Origin: Gammaproteobacteria bacterium
Lineage (GTDB): Bacteria; Pseudomonadota; Gammaproteobacteria; JAJFKG01
Length of the DNA: 64,000 nucleotides
Reading direction: 5' to 3'
Assembly: GCA_021773335.1 (NCBI GenBank)
Contig: JAJFKG010000047.1
Coordinates: 1-64,000, forward strand
Part shown: piece by piece, positions 40,865-50,300 of the stretch
How the letters are laid out: every line of letters begins with the position of its first letter
How positions within the stretch are numbered: position 1 is the first letter of the stretch
The notes under the pieces: model-generated
What the model was told of the DNA's origin: nothing
The model's database searches: none
What the model saw: only the letters and a program-made list of their open reading frames with translations
Position numbers and translations under genes: made by a program

Positions 40865-42081
40865 TACGTTTTATCTTTTGCCTGTTATTATTAATCGCTT
40901 CGGTATGGATTGGCTTAAAAATTGAAGCTGATCCGGGCTATGCTTTATTCGCATACCAAGGCTGGACAATGGAAATGCCACTGTGGGTAGCGTTTGCTAG
41001 CACAGTCATTACCTTCGTGGTTTTGTACTTTGTTATTCGCTTGTTCAGTCGCACAAGTTCGATTTCCAATCGCTGGCGCAAATGGTCACAACAGCGCCGT
41101 CAGCAGCGTGCGCGCTCACAAACCAATCGTGGTTTAATTGAAATGCTGGAAGGCAATTGGGCAAGCGCTGAGAATTATTTAACGCGCTCGGTACACAAAA
41201 GCGATACGCCGATGATCAATTACCTCGCGGCAGCTAAGGCAGCACAAGAGCAGCAAGCGCATGAACGACGTGATGATTATTTACGTTTAGCGCATCGTTC
41301 GACCGAAGGTGCGGAAATCGCAGTGGGTCTGACCCAAGCTCTATTACAACTTGACCATGCACAGTTGGAACAAGCTTTGGCAACCTTACGCCATTTACAA
41401 AGTTTAGTGCCTCACCACGCTTATGTGTTGAAGTTATTAAAAAACATCTATTTAAAACTAGAAGATTGGCAGAGTTTACTTGAATTGGTACCTGACTTAC
41501 GTAAACGTAAAATTATCAAAGATGAACAAATCACAGAATTAGAAATTCAAGCGTATAGCGCACTATTAAATGCGACTACAGCCACCCATAACGACGTTGA
41601 AGTCCGAGCAATCTGGGAGAAAATTCCACGCGGCTTGCAAAAAAATAAACAACTCCTAACGATTTACTGCAAGCATTTAATTAACAATCAGCTTGGCACG
41701 CGAGCAGAAACCTTATTACGTGATAGTTTGAAAAAGCATTGGGATAAAGATTTAGTGAATTTATATGGTTTAGCAGCGAGTGAAGATGCGGCACAACAAC
41801 TTGCGACAGCCGAACATTGGTTAAAAGGCAAAGAACAAAATCCAGCCTTATTGCTCTGTGTCGGCCGTATCTGCTTGCGTAATCAATTATGGGGCAAGGC
41901 ACGCACATACCTTGAAGCTAGCGCACAATTCGATCCTAAAACGGAGACTTATCGCGAATTAGGCCAATTACTCGAGCAATTGGGTGAGACCGAAAATGCG
42001 ATGGAATGTTACCGCAAAGGCTTACAAATCAGGAGCGCAAAACAGTGTAAGCCAGTTGAACTTGAAGCAGAGCCAGCTTAA
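40861..42081 (+). CDS. hemY: HemY-like TPR membrane protein
   Basis: A 406-residue protein with two N-terminal membrane helices (IRFIFCLLLLIASVWIGLKI and LWVAFASTVITFVVLYFVIR), and TPR-type helical repeats after residue 90 (RGLIEMLEGNWASAENYLTR, ending AENAMECYRKGLQIRS-like). This is the proteobacterial HemY of the hemCDXY operon, not the coproporphyrinogen oxidase of the same name in Gram-positives. Its ATG overlaps the hemX stop (ATGA) and its end overlaps the convergent reductase gene by 4 bp. Confidence 0.92.
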   Translation: MIRFIFCLLLLIASVWIGLKIEADPGYALFAYQGWTMEMPLWVAFASTVITFVVLYFVIRLFSRTSSISNRWRKWSQQRRQQRARSQTNRGLIEMLEGNWASAENYLTRSVHKSDTPMINYLAAAKAAQEQQAHERRDDYLRLAHRSTEGAEIAVGLTQALLQLDHAQLEQALATLRHLQSLVPHHAYVLKLLKNIYLKLEDWQSLLELVPDLRKRKIIKDEQITELEIQAYSALLNATTATHNDVEVRAIWEKIPRGLQKNKQLLTIYCKHLINNQLGTRAETLLRDSLKKHWDKDLVNLYGLAASEDAAQQLATAEHWLKGKEQNPALLLCVGRICLRNQLWGKARTYLEASAQFDPKTETYRELGQLLEQLGETENAMECYRKGLQIRSAKQCKPVELEAEPA

Positions 42082-43088
42082 TTACCGTACGTAAACGCAT
42101 CCGAAAACATCAAGGCTTCTTTTAAACCATGCGCTTTAAGCGTCTTCAGTGCATCAAATACCATTTCCGAAGGACCACAGGCATAAATCACATGGTTGGA
42201 TAAATCCGGATAATCCGCTAGCACAGCTTCATCGATACTTTCACTCACCCCATGCCAATCCTCTAAATCGCTTGGATCAGATAACACCGGCGTATAGTTA
42301 AAATGAGCTTGTTGTGCTACCCAGGTTTGGGCAAGTTGGTGCATGTATAAATCGCCTAATGTTTTTGCCCCCCAATAAAGATGCATCGACTGTTGGAAGT
42401 CTTCTATCAATACGTGCTCGATGATAGCTTTAAGGGGGGCAAAACCGGTGCCGCCTGCTATAAAGATAATAGGCTTGTTGATATCTCTATGGAAGACAGT
42501 TGTACCATAAGGACCACGCAAGTTCAATTTTTTGTGTGACTTTATTTCATCTAACAACTGATTGGCGTATTCATTGTCTTGCGTATGACGGATATGCAGT
42601 TCAATCATTCTTTCATCTGTCGGACAATTGCCAATAGAAAATGGGCGTGCATCACCCTTGTTGGGTATCACATAGAGGTATTGCCCCGCGCGATACTGCA
42701 AGTGATCGTCAGCTGGCGCCTGCAATAACACTTGAGTGACTGACGTGCTAGATTCATTGATTTCAGCCAAGTCATAACTGAGAGTCTTAATTAAGGCTTC
42801 ATCGGGGCCAGTCACATCATCAACCTGGATAAGTAAATCAGTTTGGGGATAAGCGGAGCAAAATAAAGCTTCTCCCAGCGCTTGTTGCTCTTCATCGATG
42901 GCATAAATTTCATTATCACCATAATCAACGCTGCCCGCGAGCACCTGCCCTTGGCAAGTACTACAAATACCACTGCAACAATCATGCGGGAAGTCATAGC
43001 CTTGGCGCAATGCAGCTTCGAGCACGGTTTCATGCTCTTCGACCACGATGACATAACCGCTTGGGCGTAATTGGACAATATGACTCAT
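42078..43088 (-). CDS. Ferredoxin-linked NAD(P)H-flavin reductase (CDP-6-deoxy-glucoseen reductase type)
   Basis: A 336-residue electron-transfer protein. An N-terminal plant-type [2Fe-2S] domain has the cysteine cluster CCSGICSTCQG and a fourth Cys in ALFCSAYP. It is fused to an FAD-binding domain (GQYLYVIPN, RPFSIGN) and a NAD(P)-binding domain (PIIFIAGGTGFAPLKAIIE, YACGPSEMV). The closest named family is CDP-6-deoxy-delta-3,4-glucoseen reductase (AscD). Related gammaproteobacterial genes near ubiquinone or haem loci are often annotated that way without evidence for sugar chemistry. The true electron acceptor is unknown. Confidence 0.85.
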   Translation of the reverse strand: MSHIVQLRPSGYVIVVEEHETVLEAALRQGYDFPHDCCSGICSTCQGQVLAGSVDYGDNEIYAIDEEQQALGEALFCSAYPQTDLLIQVDDVTGPDEALIKTLSYDLAEINESSTSVTQVLLQAPADDHLQYRAGQYLYVIPNKGDARPFSIGNCPTDERMIELHIRHTQDNEYANQLLDEIKSHKKLNLRGPYGTTVFHRDINKPIIFIAGGTGFAPLKAIIEHVLIEDFQQSMHLYWGAKTLGDLYMHQLAQTWVAQQAHFNYTPVLSDPSDLEDWHGVSESIDEAVLADYPDLSNHVIYACGPSEMVFDALKTLKAHGLKEALMFSDAFTYGN

Positions 43089-43158
43089 AGAATAATTAAT
43101 ATCTCATAGTTCAATAGTGGGGCAATTATGCGGGATAATAGGTGATTGATGCAAGTTG

Positions 43159-43839
43159 TTATGATTGAAATTTAATCGCGATCTGCATGCCTAATGGCTT
43201 TTTAATAATGCGCTTGGCTGGTGCGAAAGGACTAACCGCAGCAACAGCAGCCAACGCTGCTTGATCTAAAGCACGCTTGCCACTGGAATGTAAAATATGA
43301 ACATTGCTTAATTTACCGTCAGGATTTAACACAAAAGCGACATCAGCAATCCCCGACCAATCCATCATTACCGCTGCTTGCGGATAACGCTGATGTTGTT
43401 GGATGGCATTGTGTAATTGCGTCAACAAACGCAGCGTGCCTTGTTTGTCACGCGCACCCCCACCTTGATATTGGGCAGCTTGTGCTGGTGATTTTTGGGT
43501 TATCCGCGTTTTACGTGTTTGCGACGAAATTTGTAAAGGCGCATGCTGAGTAGGTCCCGTTAGCGCAGTTTTACGGGTTCGCCGTGACACAGGTTGAGAT
43601 TGCTGATTTTTTTCCGTTACCTGGCGATTATGGGACGCATTACCGCGCGCAGTAGAATGCCGATTTTCTTTATATAAATAGGCGTGTATCAAACGCAGAT
43701 GTTCGCTACCTGCCTGAGGCTTGGTATGTTGCCAATGCTTGAGGCCAATTGCCAATAGTGCCACATGCAGGGCTAAAGCCAACCCAATGCTGTAAAGTGT
43801 TATATTGTCCTGCGGTCGGCAACGCTCAAGTAAAGTCAT
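43159..43839 (-). CDS. tonB: TonB-family energy transducer
   Basis: A 226-residue protein with an N-terminal membrane helix (NITLYSIGLALALHVALLAIG), a Lys/Arg/Gln-rich periplasmic linker, and a C-terminal TonB domain (LTQLHNAIQQHQRYPQAAVM, GIADVAFVLNPDGKLSNVHI, ALDQAALAAVAAVSPFAPAK). It would transmit proton-motive force to the receptor encoded just upstream, with which it overlaps by 14 bp. The linker lacks the usual Pro-Glu/Pro-Lys repeats. ExbB and ExbD are not encoded in the window. Confidence 0.88.
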   Translation of the reverse strand: MTLLERCRPQDNITLYSIGLALALHVALLAIGLKHWQHTKPQAGSEHLRLIHAYLYKENRHSTARGNASHNRQVTEKNQQSQPVSRRTRKTALTGPTQHAPLQISSQTRKTRITQKSPAQAAQYQGGGARDKQGTLRLLTQLHNAIQQHQRYPQAAVMMDWSGIADVAFVLNPDGKLSNVHILHSSGKRALDQAALAAVAAVSPFAPAKRIIKKPLGMQIAIKFQS

Positions 43840-45781
43840 AACTTAGTGTCAGTAAAAAGTTTCGTTCTGGCGCCGGATAGTAGGCATTCGGGAAAATATA
43901 ATAAGCATAATATTGCTTGCCTGTAATATTATTCATCCGCCCGGAAAAACGCCAGCCACGGTATTGATACGCGAGATTGGCATTATACACGGTATAACCG
44001 CCAAGCAAACGCCCTTGGTTACTATCATCGCCCGAACCATAGTGATTGCCATTGACGATAGCTTCAACATAGGCATACCAATGTGAGAAAAAGTGATAGC
44101 CCGTCGCTACCCGTGCACTATTACGCGCGACTAAAGGAATACGCTTACCTGCATTTGGCCCACTGGAAAACTTGCCATCGACATAACTATAATCGGCATT
44201 GACTTGCCAGTGTGATGTCACATGGTAAACGCCATCTAATAAAATACCGCGACGACGCGTCGGATCGAGATTACGGTTAGTCGCGCGCGGTTCGCCATTA
44301 TCTGGCGGTGCAAAAGCAATTTCATTATCGAGATCAATTTGATAAATATTGGCATTGAAGTTAACTAAGCGATTCGAAAAATTCGCTCCTGTTTCATAAG
44401 ATACACCGGTTTGCGTCTTTAATGGTGTAACACTGCCGGTAAAAAAATTATTTTGTTCATCGGCTTTGGGAAAGCGAAAACTACCGCTACGGCGCACAAA
44501 TAACTTTGTGGTTGGTAAAGCTTGCCACGCTAAACCTTGTTCCGAAATTAAAGCACTGTTACGTATGCCTTGGCCATTCAAACGCGTGTAATCTAAAGCA
44601 CCGCGGCCACCTAAAGTGGCGTGTAAATTTGTAATAATCGGCACATTAACTTGGCCATATAGGCCTCCCATGCGGCGATGATCATTGACGCTATCACCGG
44701 TGGCACTAGTGTCGAATTCATAGTGATCGTTTTCAAGGTCTGAACCCGCCGTGACAGCGATATTGCGATTTGCCACTGGTATCACCCCCACTAAGCGCGG
44801 GGTAAATAAAGTGACTGCACGTCGTTGTGAAGATGGGAAGCCACTCATTTCACTATCACCATGGACATTGCGTTGCGACAATTCACCCGTTAGCCGCCAA
44901 TAGTCGCCAAGGTTTTGCCGGAAGCCAAGAAAATAATTATTGGTATCAGTATCCATAAAATCATCGCGTGAAAAAGGGCTGACTTGTTGGCGATCTTGAT
45001 CGACTTGTTGGATCGTCAGGGCGCCCGGCAAATCTAAGTTATGTTTGATATATTGATATTGAAAATACACTTGTCCAGTCGCATATTCGTAGCCAATACG
45101 CGCAGCCAAGTTATCGGCATTCAATCGATTGTGATCACGATAATTATCGTTATGTCGCACTTGCCCGGATAATTGATAATTTAATCCGTTTTTGAAACGA
45201 TCACTGACAGAGGCGTAACCCGAAGCTTGATTGTAACTCCCATAAGAAGCTGTCGCATTGGCAGTGAGCTTTTCGGGCTGGCGGGTAACAATATTAATGA
45301 CGCCGCCCACCGCTTGATCGCCGTATAAAACACCGGCACTCGCGGGTAATACTTCAATTTGAGTAACATCTTTGAGGTTAATCGTACTCAAATCAGGCGC
45401 TGACATATCTGGATTACTTAAGCGCTGACCATTGACCATGATCAAGGTATTTGCCGCAGCATTTTCACCAAAACCACGCATGCCGATCGTGGCTTGATCA
45501 TTATCACCATTGAGTTCATAGAGTTGTACCCCAGCCAAACCATTTAAGACTTGGCTAACGTCGGTAGCACCAGAGTGTTTAATTTGTTGCGCAGTAATAA
45601 CGGTCACATGACTGCTAGTGAATTGTTGTAATTGCGACTGTGGTTGCGATGGTTTTTGTGCACGCATAACCACGCTGGGGATAACCAGGTTATTGTTTTG
45701 TGTATTAGACACAGTCGTTGCTTGCGCGACAGGCAAGAGCAACGTTAACAAGACAATGTAAAAGGTCAAAAGTCGTTTCAT
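43826..45781 (-). CDS. btuB: TonB-dependent outer membrane receptor, probable cobalamin (BtuB-like) transporter
   Basis: A 651-residue 22-strand receptor. A signal peptide (FYIVLLTLLLPVAQA) is followed by a TonB-box-like segment (NLVIPSVVMRAQ). The plug domain has VTVITAQQIKHSGATDVSQV, IGMRGFGENAAANTLIMVNG, IEVLPASAGVLYGDQAVGGV and VINIVTRQPE. A beta-barrel follows, ending YPAPERNFLLTLSYDFT with alternating hydrophobic residues. Substrate assignment to vitamin B12 rests mainly on the cobalamin riboswitch upstream, and on a size like BtuB. First gene of a two-gene operon with tonB. Confidence 0.88.
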   Translation of the reverse strand: MKRLLTFYIVLLTLLLPVAQATTVSNTQNNNLVIPSVVMRAQKPSQPQSQLQQFTSSHVTVITAQQIKHSGATDVSQVLNGLAGVQLYELNGDNDQATIGMRGFGENAAANTLIMVNGQRLSNPDMSAPDLSTINLKDVTQIEVLPASAGVLYGDQAVGGVINIVTRQPEKLTANATASYGSYNQASGYASVSDRFKNGLNYQLSGQVRHNDNYRDHNRLNADNLAARIGYEYATGQVYFQYQYIKHNLDLPGALTIQQVDQDRQQVSPFSRDDFMDTDTNNYFLGFRQNLGDYWRLTGELSQRNVHGDSEMSGFPSSQRRAVTLFTPRLVGVIPVANRNIAVTAGSDLENDHYEFDTSATGDSVNDHRRMGGLYGQVNVPIITNLHATLGGRGALDYTRLNGQGIRNSALISEQGLAWQALPTTKLFVRRSGSFRFPKADEQNNFFTGSVTPLKTQTGVSYETGANFSNRLVNFNANIYQIDLDNEIAFAPPDNGEPRATNRNLDPTRRRGILLDGVYHVTSHWQVNADYSYVDGKFSSGPNAGKRIPLVARNSARVATGYHFFSHWYAYVEAIVNGNHYGSGDDSNQGRLLGGYTVYNANLAYQYRGWRFSGRMNNITGKQYYAYYIFPNAYYPAPERNFLLTLSYDFT

Positions 45782-45791
45782 CTATTATGCG

Positions 45792-45810
45792 TCTATACCG
45801 CCCGTATAGA
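45792..45810 (-). promoter_or_regulatory. Hairpin just before the receptor start codon
   Basis: TCTATAC and GTATAGA (7 bp, GGGCG-type loop) lie 11 bp upstream of the ATG at 45781, downstream of the riboswitch aptamer. It could be the expression platform that hides the ribosome binding site when cobalamin is bound. Assignment is by position only. Confidence 0.4.
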
Positions 45811-45909
45811 TCTTCTTTAGCTATGATTTTTAAGAAATGCAGAACACGCAGGGATGAAATCAATTCACACACTCATTCGCCCGCCGCAAACTACGCTAGT
45901 GCGACAGTT

Positions 45910-46250
45910 AGGTCTCCGGGCTCGTAAGCGGATGCACACAGGATGCATCCCAGTTGAGGGCCTTCCCATCTTATGTTGGGGCATAAGACAGTGGCTTTTC
46001 CTATAGGACTTACGCAAAACACCAATCTCTTTGTTAACGAAACCGCTTAGATCGGTCATTTATAATTAATAAACTCCCTCATTAAGCGGCTTCTTTGTCG
46101 CGATCTGGACGTTTTGCGTAAGTCCTATCCTAGTCAAAGGATTAGGCCTCACGTTTCTTACCTACCGTTGCGGGGGCAGCGCCGGCTTTGCTGTGTTTAA
46201 AACACCATGCTCACCGGCTTCCCTTAACTGAAGCTCGGCCAATGTACGGG
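45910..46250 (-). promoter_or_regulatory. Cobalamin riboswitch, interrupted by a MITE-like element
   Basis: On the minus strand the conserved aptamer blocks appear in order: GGGAAGCCGGTG (near 46223), GCCGGCGCTGCCCCCGCAAC with GGTA (near 46190-46165), GCCACTG (near 45993), TGGGAAGGCC (near 45965) and AGCCCGGAGACC (45923-45911). These match the B12-sensing riboswitch consensus. Between the GCAACGGTA block and GCCACTG, where cobalamin riboswitches carry a variable peripheral arm, sits the 126-bp inverted-repeat element at 46003-46128. Regulates the btuB-tonB operon by repressing it when cobalamin is bound (established for the class). Confidence 0.92.
46003..46128. mobile_element. MITE-like element inserted in the cobalamin riboswitch
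   Basis: Ends are perfect 18-bp inverted repeats (ATAGGACTTACGCAAAAC, 46003-46020, and its complement at 46111-46128). If the core is taken as GGACTTACG..CGTAAGTCC, it is flanked by TA on both sides, as with TA-targeting IS630/mariner-type elements. The centre shows TCGGTCATTTA (46052-46062) and TAAACTCCCTC (46070-46080), the inverted form of the core motifs in the elements at 37672-37789 and 14191-14326. Inner arms CCGCTTA/TAAGCGG add to the stem. Non-coding. Confidence 0.8.
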
Positions 46251-46268
46251 GTCAAGGTAATAAAGTCA

Positions 46269-46301
46269 ATTTGGCAGCCACCGAATCGGTAACTGCCAAA
46301 T
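46269..46301. promoter_or_regulatory. Long dyad between the riboswitch and the site-2 protease gene
   Basis: ATTTGGCAG-CC-ACCGA-A-TCGGT-AA-CTGCCAAAT: 9-bp and 5-bp arms separated by small symmetrical bulges, centred at 46285. It lies in the divergent promoter region of the btuB riboswitch (minus) and the peptidase gene (plus). An operator for either gene is plausible; a hairpin in RNA is the alternative. Confidence 0.45.
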
Positions 46302-46366
46302 CGATTGCTAGGGCCAGCCCATTATTGTGTGTATAATCGTCTAGATTCGTCGAAAAAGGTAAAAAT

Positions 46367-47023
46367 ATGGGCACTGGTCTCTCAATTCCACAACTCATCG
46401 CCATTTGGGTATTACCTATTTTATTTGCCATCACCGTGCATGAGGTCGCGCATGGTTGGGTGGCTTATCGCCTCGGCGATCCAACGGCCAAAATGCTCGG
46501 ACGTTTGACGCTCAATCCCATCAAACACATCGACCCCATTGGTACCATTGTCGTGCCCGGGGTTTTGTTAATCATCGGTGGCTTTATCTTTGGTTGGGCC
46601 AAACCCGTACCCATTACTTGGGATAACTTAGGTAAACCTAAACGTGACATGGCCTTAGTCGCTGCTGCCGGTCCTATTGCAAATCTCCTCATGGCGTTGA
46701 TCTGGGCGTTAATTGCGAAAATTGGTTTTTTGATCGGTAATGGTCTCGCCTGGTTGGCATTGCCGATGGTGTATATGGGCCAAGCCGGCATTATCATTAA
46801 TCTGTTACTGATGATCCTTAATCTTATCCCAATCCCACCACTGGATGGCAGCCGGGTCGTTTCCAGTTTATTGCCCGGCCCACTCGCCTGGAAATACAAT
46901 CGGCTCGAACCCTATGGTTTCTTCATTTTGCTGGGTTTATTAGTTACCGGCGTGCTCGCTAAAATCATGGGACCATTGATATTCGGCGCCCAAGCAATTA
47001 TCGCGGGTTTGTTTGGGATGTAG
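46367..47023 (+). CDS. Site-2 protease family (M50) membrane metalloprotease
   Basis: A 218-residue intramembrane zinc protease of the small YwhC/Rip-like group. The zinc-binding HEVAH motif (H25, E26, H29) lies in the first helix and the third-ligand motif in IPIPPLDGSRVV near residue 165. FGWAKPVPI between helices two and three and AAAGPIANLLMALIWAL are family features. It lacks the PDZ domains of RseP. About six membrane helices. It is divergent from the B12 operon and monocistronic. Substrate unknown. Confidence 0.92.
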   Translation: MGTGLSIPQLIAIWVLPILFAITVHEVAHGWVAYRLGDPTAKMLGRLTLNPIKHIDPIGTIVVPGVLLIIGGFIFGWAKPVPITWDNLGKPKRDMALVAAAGPIANLLMALIWALIAKIGFLIGNGLAWLALPMVYMGQAGIIINLLLMILNLIPIPPLDGSRVVSSLLPGPLAWKYNRLEPYGFFILLGLLVTGVLAKIMGPLIFGAQAIIAGLFGM

Positions 47024-47369
47024 AAAACTTAATAATATCAATGTATTAGGCAAGATTGTGCTGTTATTCACATTATACGACATAATTTAATAGTTTCACC
47101 TTGCATGGCTTTGTTGATCAACCTTGAAAAAATTTTAACTTAAAACGTTTTGAGATCGATTAGAATCAAAGGTGCACAATAACTGTGAGCCATTACAATG
47201 AAGTCAAGCTTCGATTAACCTTATTTAAATAAAGCGAACTTATTTTGAGTGGGTTACTTTAATATGGATTGGACCTTTGCACAATAGTAGCAGAGCTCCT
47301 GCATTATAAGGCAGTAGACTCTCAACCAGCAAATTGTTGGTGACATGTGCCTCGTACACGTAAGCTAAA
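47024..47369. other. Intergenic, no gene seen
   Basis: AT-rich 346-bp stretch between convergent genes. No reading frame or strong hairpin terminator was recognised. It should hold the 3' ends of both transcripts. Confidence 0.4.
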
Positions 47370-50300
47370 CTATCTGGGCCCGCCGCCGCCCAACGGAGTT
47401 AATGCAGCAGCCACTTGTGTCGTCTCCTCCGGTAGTTGAACCATAGTTACTGGCACTTGCTCATAAACCTTTCGCATGTACTCGAATTTACCTTCTCCAA
47501 ACCTACGTCGAGGTAGCGGTCGCCTTTCTTCACAGCCTGGCTGTTGATCAGCAAATCCAACGCTGCTGTCACTTACCGGCTTAGGTTTCGCGACACTACT
47601 AGAAGTAACCAGTGGTTCCGGTGAAGTAATAGATGTGGTATTTGCAGCTGTGGTCGGAGCAGCGGAAGTAAACAGTCCGTTTGTGCCACTTATTAGCTGT
47701 CGTTTTCCTGAAACTGGCGCTGGCTTAACAAACGAAGATTCAAAGCTATGACTATTAGCTTCCTCTAATATACTTTCATCGTATTCACCAATCCCAGCTT
47801 TTTCAGCTGCACGGCTAATAACTTTGAAGGTCTTCGTCTTAAAGCCGAAGAAATTCAACATCCTTTGCCACCATGACTCATTCGTATGTTCGTCAACACC
47901 ATGCTTATGAACGGCCGTTTCAATCGCACCCTTAACAGCATGCTTGTAGCGGTTTAACTGTTTTGAGTCACGGACATAAGTTGGTTGCGCCATATCACGC
48001 ACCAATTTTAACTCATTTCTCAACTCAACCAAGGCATCACGCTTTTCTAACTTCTGCTCTAAAACTTTTTGTTGTTTTGCAAGCTTTGCTTGAACCCCGG
48101 CGAGTTCTTTACGTTTATCTGCCAATTCAAACTGCAAGTTAACTTGATCTGCTACCACTGGCAACAGTTGCTTTTGAATTTGTTGCATAGTAAGCTCTGT
48201 GCGCTCACCCTGTCTTTCGGTTTTTCGTGACACACTACTATCCCAACTTTCCCTAGCAGAAGATGTAGATTCTACCTGATGAACCAATCGCCGCCCCGCA
48301 TCGCTACCATCCAATGATCTGCGTCTAGTGGCTGACGGTAACCCTCTTGAAGCACTCGCGAGATCTATACCATCATCTTGCCTTATAGAACGTTGTTGGT
48401 ATGATGGTTGTAGGCTCTTTATTTTTCTAGTCTTTTTTATCAATAACAGACTTAAGTTTTTAATTTCTTTTTCAAGTTGTTGTTCTCGCTGTAGCAGCCC
48501 TCTGTCAGGTTTGCCTGTATCTTCATCTATCTTGCCAACTTCTACTTCGAGAGGTTTAATTTCTATCTCTTCCTTACGCTTAATTTCAGCATCGCACATT
48601 TTAATTGCAGCATCTAAACCACTGATAAAATCTAAACAACCTTTTACTAACAATTGTCGGTCAGTCGCACTTTCACCTTCTCTTAGAACCGATCTATCAT
48701 CTTGGTCAACACCGAGACGATCCAATGCATCGTCTGATAAGAAACTTTCAAAAGATAAACTAGCACCGGACACTAAGTCATATTCACATCCAGCACCGCC
48801 ACTACCACCGCGCCCCAATTTTTCGTATCCTCTTAACTCTCCACTATCATAGTGCGATTGCACATAAAAGTCTGGCACCTCGAGAATTATGCCCGTGACA
48901 TCATCTGCTCTCTCTGCCTTAATTTTTTGCTTATGCACTAGTGATAGCATAGGAATTTGCCCATCAGATGAAAAACTCAAAGGGGCCTCATCACTATCAT
49001 ACGCATTAAATGAAAACCAATCTTCTTTAACGTCTGCACGAAGCTCTGTTGGCGACAAGGCGCTGAAACAATGCAATCTCGTATTAGTGAGCTCCCCCCC
49101 GGTTGGTGTCGTTTTAGATGCCGAAATAAAGCCGTAAGAAGACGAAGGCGCACGACCATTAGCTTGCAATTGCAAGCGGCCTTTATCTGAGCTGCTTTCC
49201 GTTGAACCTGAAAATAGTTCATTCAATTTAGTGCTAAAAACATTCATGTACCCATCTTGGTGTCCCATTAGATATGTTTTTCTAATGGCAGACGTTGATA
49301 GCAAACATTTATCTAGCTCGGATTCCAATTTCTCAGACTTGATAAGGCGCATGAGGCGACCACTTGAAAATTTCTTTGAGACGACGTCGTCAGTATCTTG
49401 ATACTTAAATTCGAGCGTCCTAATATCAAATTTTAGGGCGACACTACCACCCTCACTACTAACGAGCCTTTCAAACAGTTGCTGGCGAATATCACCCTTC
49501 AGTGGATTAGGAAACCAACGCTTACCATTGATAAAAACCATATTTAAATGTTTTTCGAGATTGCGTTCGCCCCATATATCTAGCAAGCAGCTCGTCAACA
49601 ATTGTTTAGCAGAATCTTCGCTTGCAGTTTTGGTTTTGCCAGTAACCTCCATCAGGCATTGAACTAACGAATCGTTGACCCTGGGACTACCCAATCGATA
49701 ACCTTCAATATTTTCAGGGATAATCAAACGCTGTCGCAAGTAACTCGCCAAATTAGATAATACACTGGCGTCAGCTTGTGAGTTCTGTTCATTAGTAAAA
49801 AATTCAGCTATCTCGGAGCTGTTTAAAGTTATACCTGAAATTTTAATTCTTATATCTTGTTCATTCCCATTTCGTAATTCAATGATTTTTTCGGCAAGCT
49901 GAGTAGCGATATCATCATCTACATTAGCACTATCATATGCCCAACGTTGTCTGTTAGCGAGAGTATCCGCACCCACATAGATACTTACTTCATTGAAGTA
50001 ATTTATCATCGCTTTTCTCATAGCAGCATCAATAATGATCGTTTCCCGCAAGATAAAGGCTGTTCGCTCTCTTGCTCGGTGCTCTGATTCATCAGACGAA
50101 GATGCAGTATTCATTTCGCTGCTGTCGTCTGCTATTTCTTCTGATAAGGCGTCTTCAACTATCTTTGATAGCTCACTATTAGGAGAAGCCTGGACAGGTT
50201 GCCTCGCCAGAGTGTCTATAGACAAATTGCTTGTTATAGCATTTGGTATGGACGGAAGTATCAAATTATCTGGAAAACGCATATCTCGAAACATTTCCGA

